64,000 nt of DNA, from assembly GCF_014646295.1 (NCBI RefSeq), contig NZ_BMNE01000002.1, positions 64,595-128,594 on the forward strand, read 5' to 3'. This stretch comes from Nocardia rhizosphaerihabitans. GTDB lineage: Bacteria > Actinomycetota > Actinomycetes > Mycobacteriales > Mycobacteriaceae. A program made the translations under genes and the position numbers. Every line of letters starts with the position of its first letter. The stretch's first letter is position 1. The notes beneath the pieces were generated by a model. The model made no database searches and was not told the origin of the DNA. It was given only the letters and a program-made list of their open reading frames with translations. Positions 62,714 to 64,000 of this stretch are shown one piece after another.

Positions 62714-64000
62714 CTATTTGATCAGGTAGGGGGAGACCGAGCTGCGGTGTTCGCTGATGTCGAGGGCCTTGCCGAGGGGTGGGAAGGCTCGTTGGGGGCA
62801 GTTGGAGCGGACGCAGACCCGGCAGCCCGCGCCGATGGGGGTGGCGGTGGCTTCGCCCAGGTCGATGCCGTCGGCGTAGACGACGCGGCCCGCGTGGCGG
62901 AGTTCGCAGCCGAGGCCGATGGCGAAGGTTTTGCTTGGCTGGCCGTAGCGGGTGGCGCGGCGTTCGACCGTGCGGGCGACCCAGAGGTATTTGCGGCCGT
63001 CGGGCATCTGGGCGATCTGGGTCATGATCTTGCCGGGGTAGGCGAAGGTCTCGTAGACGTTCCACAGCGGGCAGGTGCCGCCGCTGGCGGAGAAGTGGAA
63101 ACCGGTGGCGGACTGGCGTTTCGACATGTTGCCCGCGCGGTCGACGCGGACGAAGGAGAACGGGACGCCGCGCAGGCTCGGCCGCTGCAGGGTCGAAAGC
63201 CGGTGGCAGATGGTCTCGTAGCTCTGCGAGAAGAAGGCCGACAGGCGCTCGATGTCGTAGCGGAAGTCCTCGGCCACCTCGTGGAAGTGGTTGTAGGGCA
63301 ACACGGTTGCGGCCGCGAAGTAGTTGGCCAGGCCGAGCATGGCCAGCTTGTGCGAGGCGTCGGAGGCGAAATTGCCCTCCTCGACCAGCTTGTCGAGCAG
63401 CGGTCCGCATTCGAGGTAGGCGAGCTCGGCGGCCAGCTTGAAGGTGCGCTGCCCGCCGGACAGGTGCGGGGAGATCTCGAGCTGCTTGGTCTCGGGGTCG
63501 TAGTGGTGCAGCACGCCCTCGCCGAGGTCGATCCGCTCGACGATCCGCACGCCGTGCGAGCGCAGCAGGCGGACGATCTCGGTGCTCACCTCCCCGCCGT
63601 GGAAGCGGATGCGCGCGGTGAGGTCCTCGGCCGCGGTGTCGAGTTCGTGGATGTAGTTCTGGCGCTGATAGAAGTAGTCGCGCACTTCCTCGTGCGGCTT
63701 GCTGATCGCGGCGCTGCCGGAACCGTCGGAGAAGCGGTCCTCGGTGGCGGCGGCCAGCTGGGCGCTGGTGTTGCGGTACCGGTTGTGCATGGCGACCAGG
63801 GCGCGCGCCATGCTCGGATGCGCCGAGACCATGTCGGCGATCTCCTGGGTGTCGGCCTCGATGCCGAGCTCGGCGTCCATCACGACTTCCTGGAGCTCGG
63901 CGATGAGCCGGGTGTCGTCGTGGGCGGAGAAGAAGGCGGGGTCGACGCCGAAGACCTCGTTGATCCGCTTGAGCACCGGCACCGTCAACGGGCGCACGTC
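62714..64000 (-). CDS. ramB: RamB-type regulator (5' end beyond window)
   Basis: The 428 codons present begin inside the N-terminal HTH (LTVPVLKRINEVFGVDPAFF is its last helices) and continue through the IrrE/ImmA-like region (AELAYLECGPLLDKLVEEG) and the C-terminal DUF2083 domain with the Cys cluster GCRVCVRSNCPQRAFPP. RamB of Corynebacterium and Mycobacterium controls acetate and propionate genes, including the glyoxylate cycle. Counterpart of Rv0465c. The true start lies right of base 64000; internal GTGs should not be taken as starts. Confidence 0.93.
   Translation of the reverse strand, partial: DVRPLTVPVLKRINEVFGVDPAFFSAHDDTRLIAELQEVVMDAELGIEADTQEIADMVSAHPSMARALVAMHNRYRNTSAQLAAATEDRFSDGSGSAAISKPHEEVRDYFYQRQNYIHELDTAAEDLTARIRFHGGEVSTEIVRLLRSHGVRIVERIDLGEGVLHHYDPETKQLEISPHLSGGQRTFKLAAELAYLECGPLLDKLVEEGNFASDASHKLAMLGLANYFAAATVLPYNHFHEVAEDFRYDIERLSAFFSQSYETICHRLSTLQRPSLRGVPFSFVRVDRAGNMSKRQSATGFHFSASGGTCPLWNVYETFAYPGKIMTQIAQMPDGRKYLWVARTVERRATRYGQPSKTFAIGLGCELRHAGRVVYADGIDLGEATATPIGAGCRVCVRSNCPQRAFPPLGKALDISEHRSSVSPYLIK

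Overview
The window is GC-rich (about 70 percent) chromosomal DNA from a mycolic-acid actinobacterium, most likely Nocardia or a close relative. The evidence is gene order and protein sequence. From memory of the Mycobacterium tuberculosis map, the backbone follows Rv0427c to Rv0440 and then parts of Rv0457c to Rv0465c: xthA, GNAT, def, DUF3263, a VirR-like LytR_C protein, sodC, a glutamate-cysteine-ligase-like enzyme, a two-domain AAA ATPase, psd and pssA, groEL2, an S9 peptidase, lpdC, a carboxymuconolactone-decarboxylase-like protein and ramB. There is no plasmid, phage, transposon or CRISPR signature.

Layout. 1-6.7 kb: xthA (cut by the left edge), GNAT, def, then DUF3263, virR-like, sodC, a carboxylate-amine ligase and a PAP2 membrane enzyme. 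6.7-12.7 kb: a Mrp/Mnh Na+/H+ antiporter operon on the minus strand (mnhA-B fusion, C, D, E, F, G) with 4-nt stop/start overlaps from C to G. 12.8-17.7 kb: a CDC48-like AAA ATPase followed by two tandemly duplicated polytopic membrane proteins. 17.9-22.0 kb: a lipoprotein, then a compact operon encoding a 59-residue protein, a receiver/thioredoxin-reductase-like fusion, a cyclic-nucleotide-binding histidine kinase and a UBP-type zinc finger. 22.2-29.4 kb: fabH, a GlsB-type stress membrane protein, psd-pssA, an unknown membrane-anchored protein, clpC2 with a double operator, and groEL2 with two CIRCE elements.

29.4-43.6 kb is the accessory region. It has several small regulator/target pairs (TetR/DUF2867, MarR/propeller lipoprotein, TetR/hydrolase) with clear palindromic operators. 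It also has an AfsA-like gene joined to a broken HAD phosphatase, an ADP-ribosylglycohydrolase, and an unknown 460-residue protein followed closely by two atypical tRNA genes that look like duplicates with different anticodons. The remnants of a transporter and another gene, an AhpD-like protein and a 36-residue peptide gene complete it.

43.6-64 kb: S9 peptidase, AMIN-like secreted protein, M19 dipeptidase, lpdC, L,D-transpeptidase, a NodB deacetylase flanked by 110-bp direct repeats, a redox-type HxlR regulator divergent from a quinone reductase, small enzymes, a NERD-domain protein, a FCD regulator beside a urtABCDE urea ABC transporter, a FadE5-like acyl-CoA dehydrogenase, a cupredoxin and ramB (cut by the right edge). 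Several genes lack a Shine-Dalgarno sequence but have a TANNNT box 6-8 nt before the start codon, which fits leaderless transcription. All family assignments are by reading motifs; no search was run.
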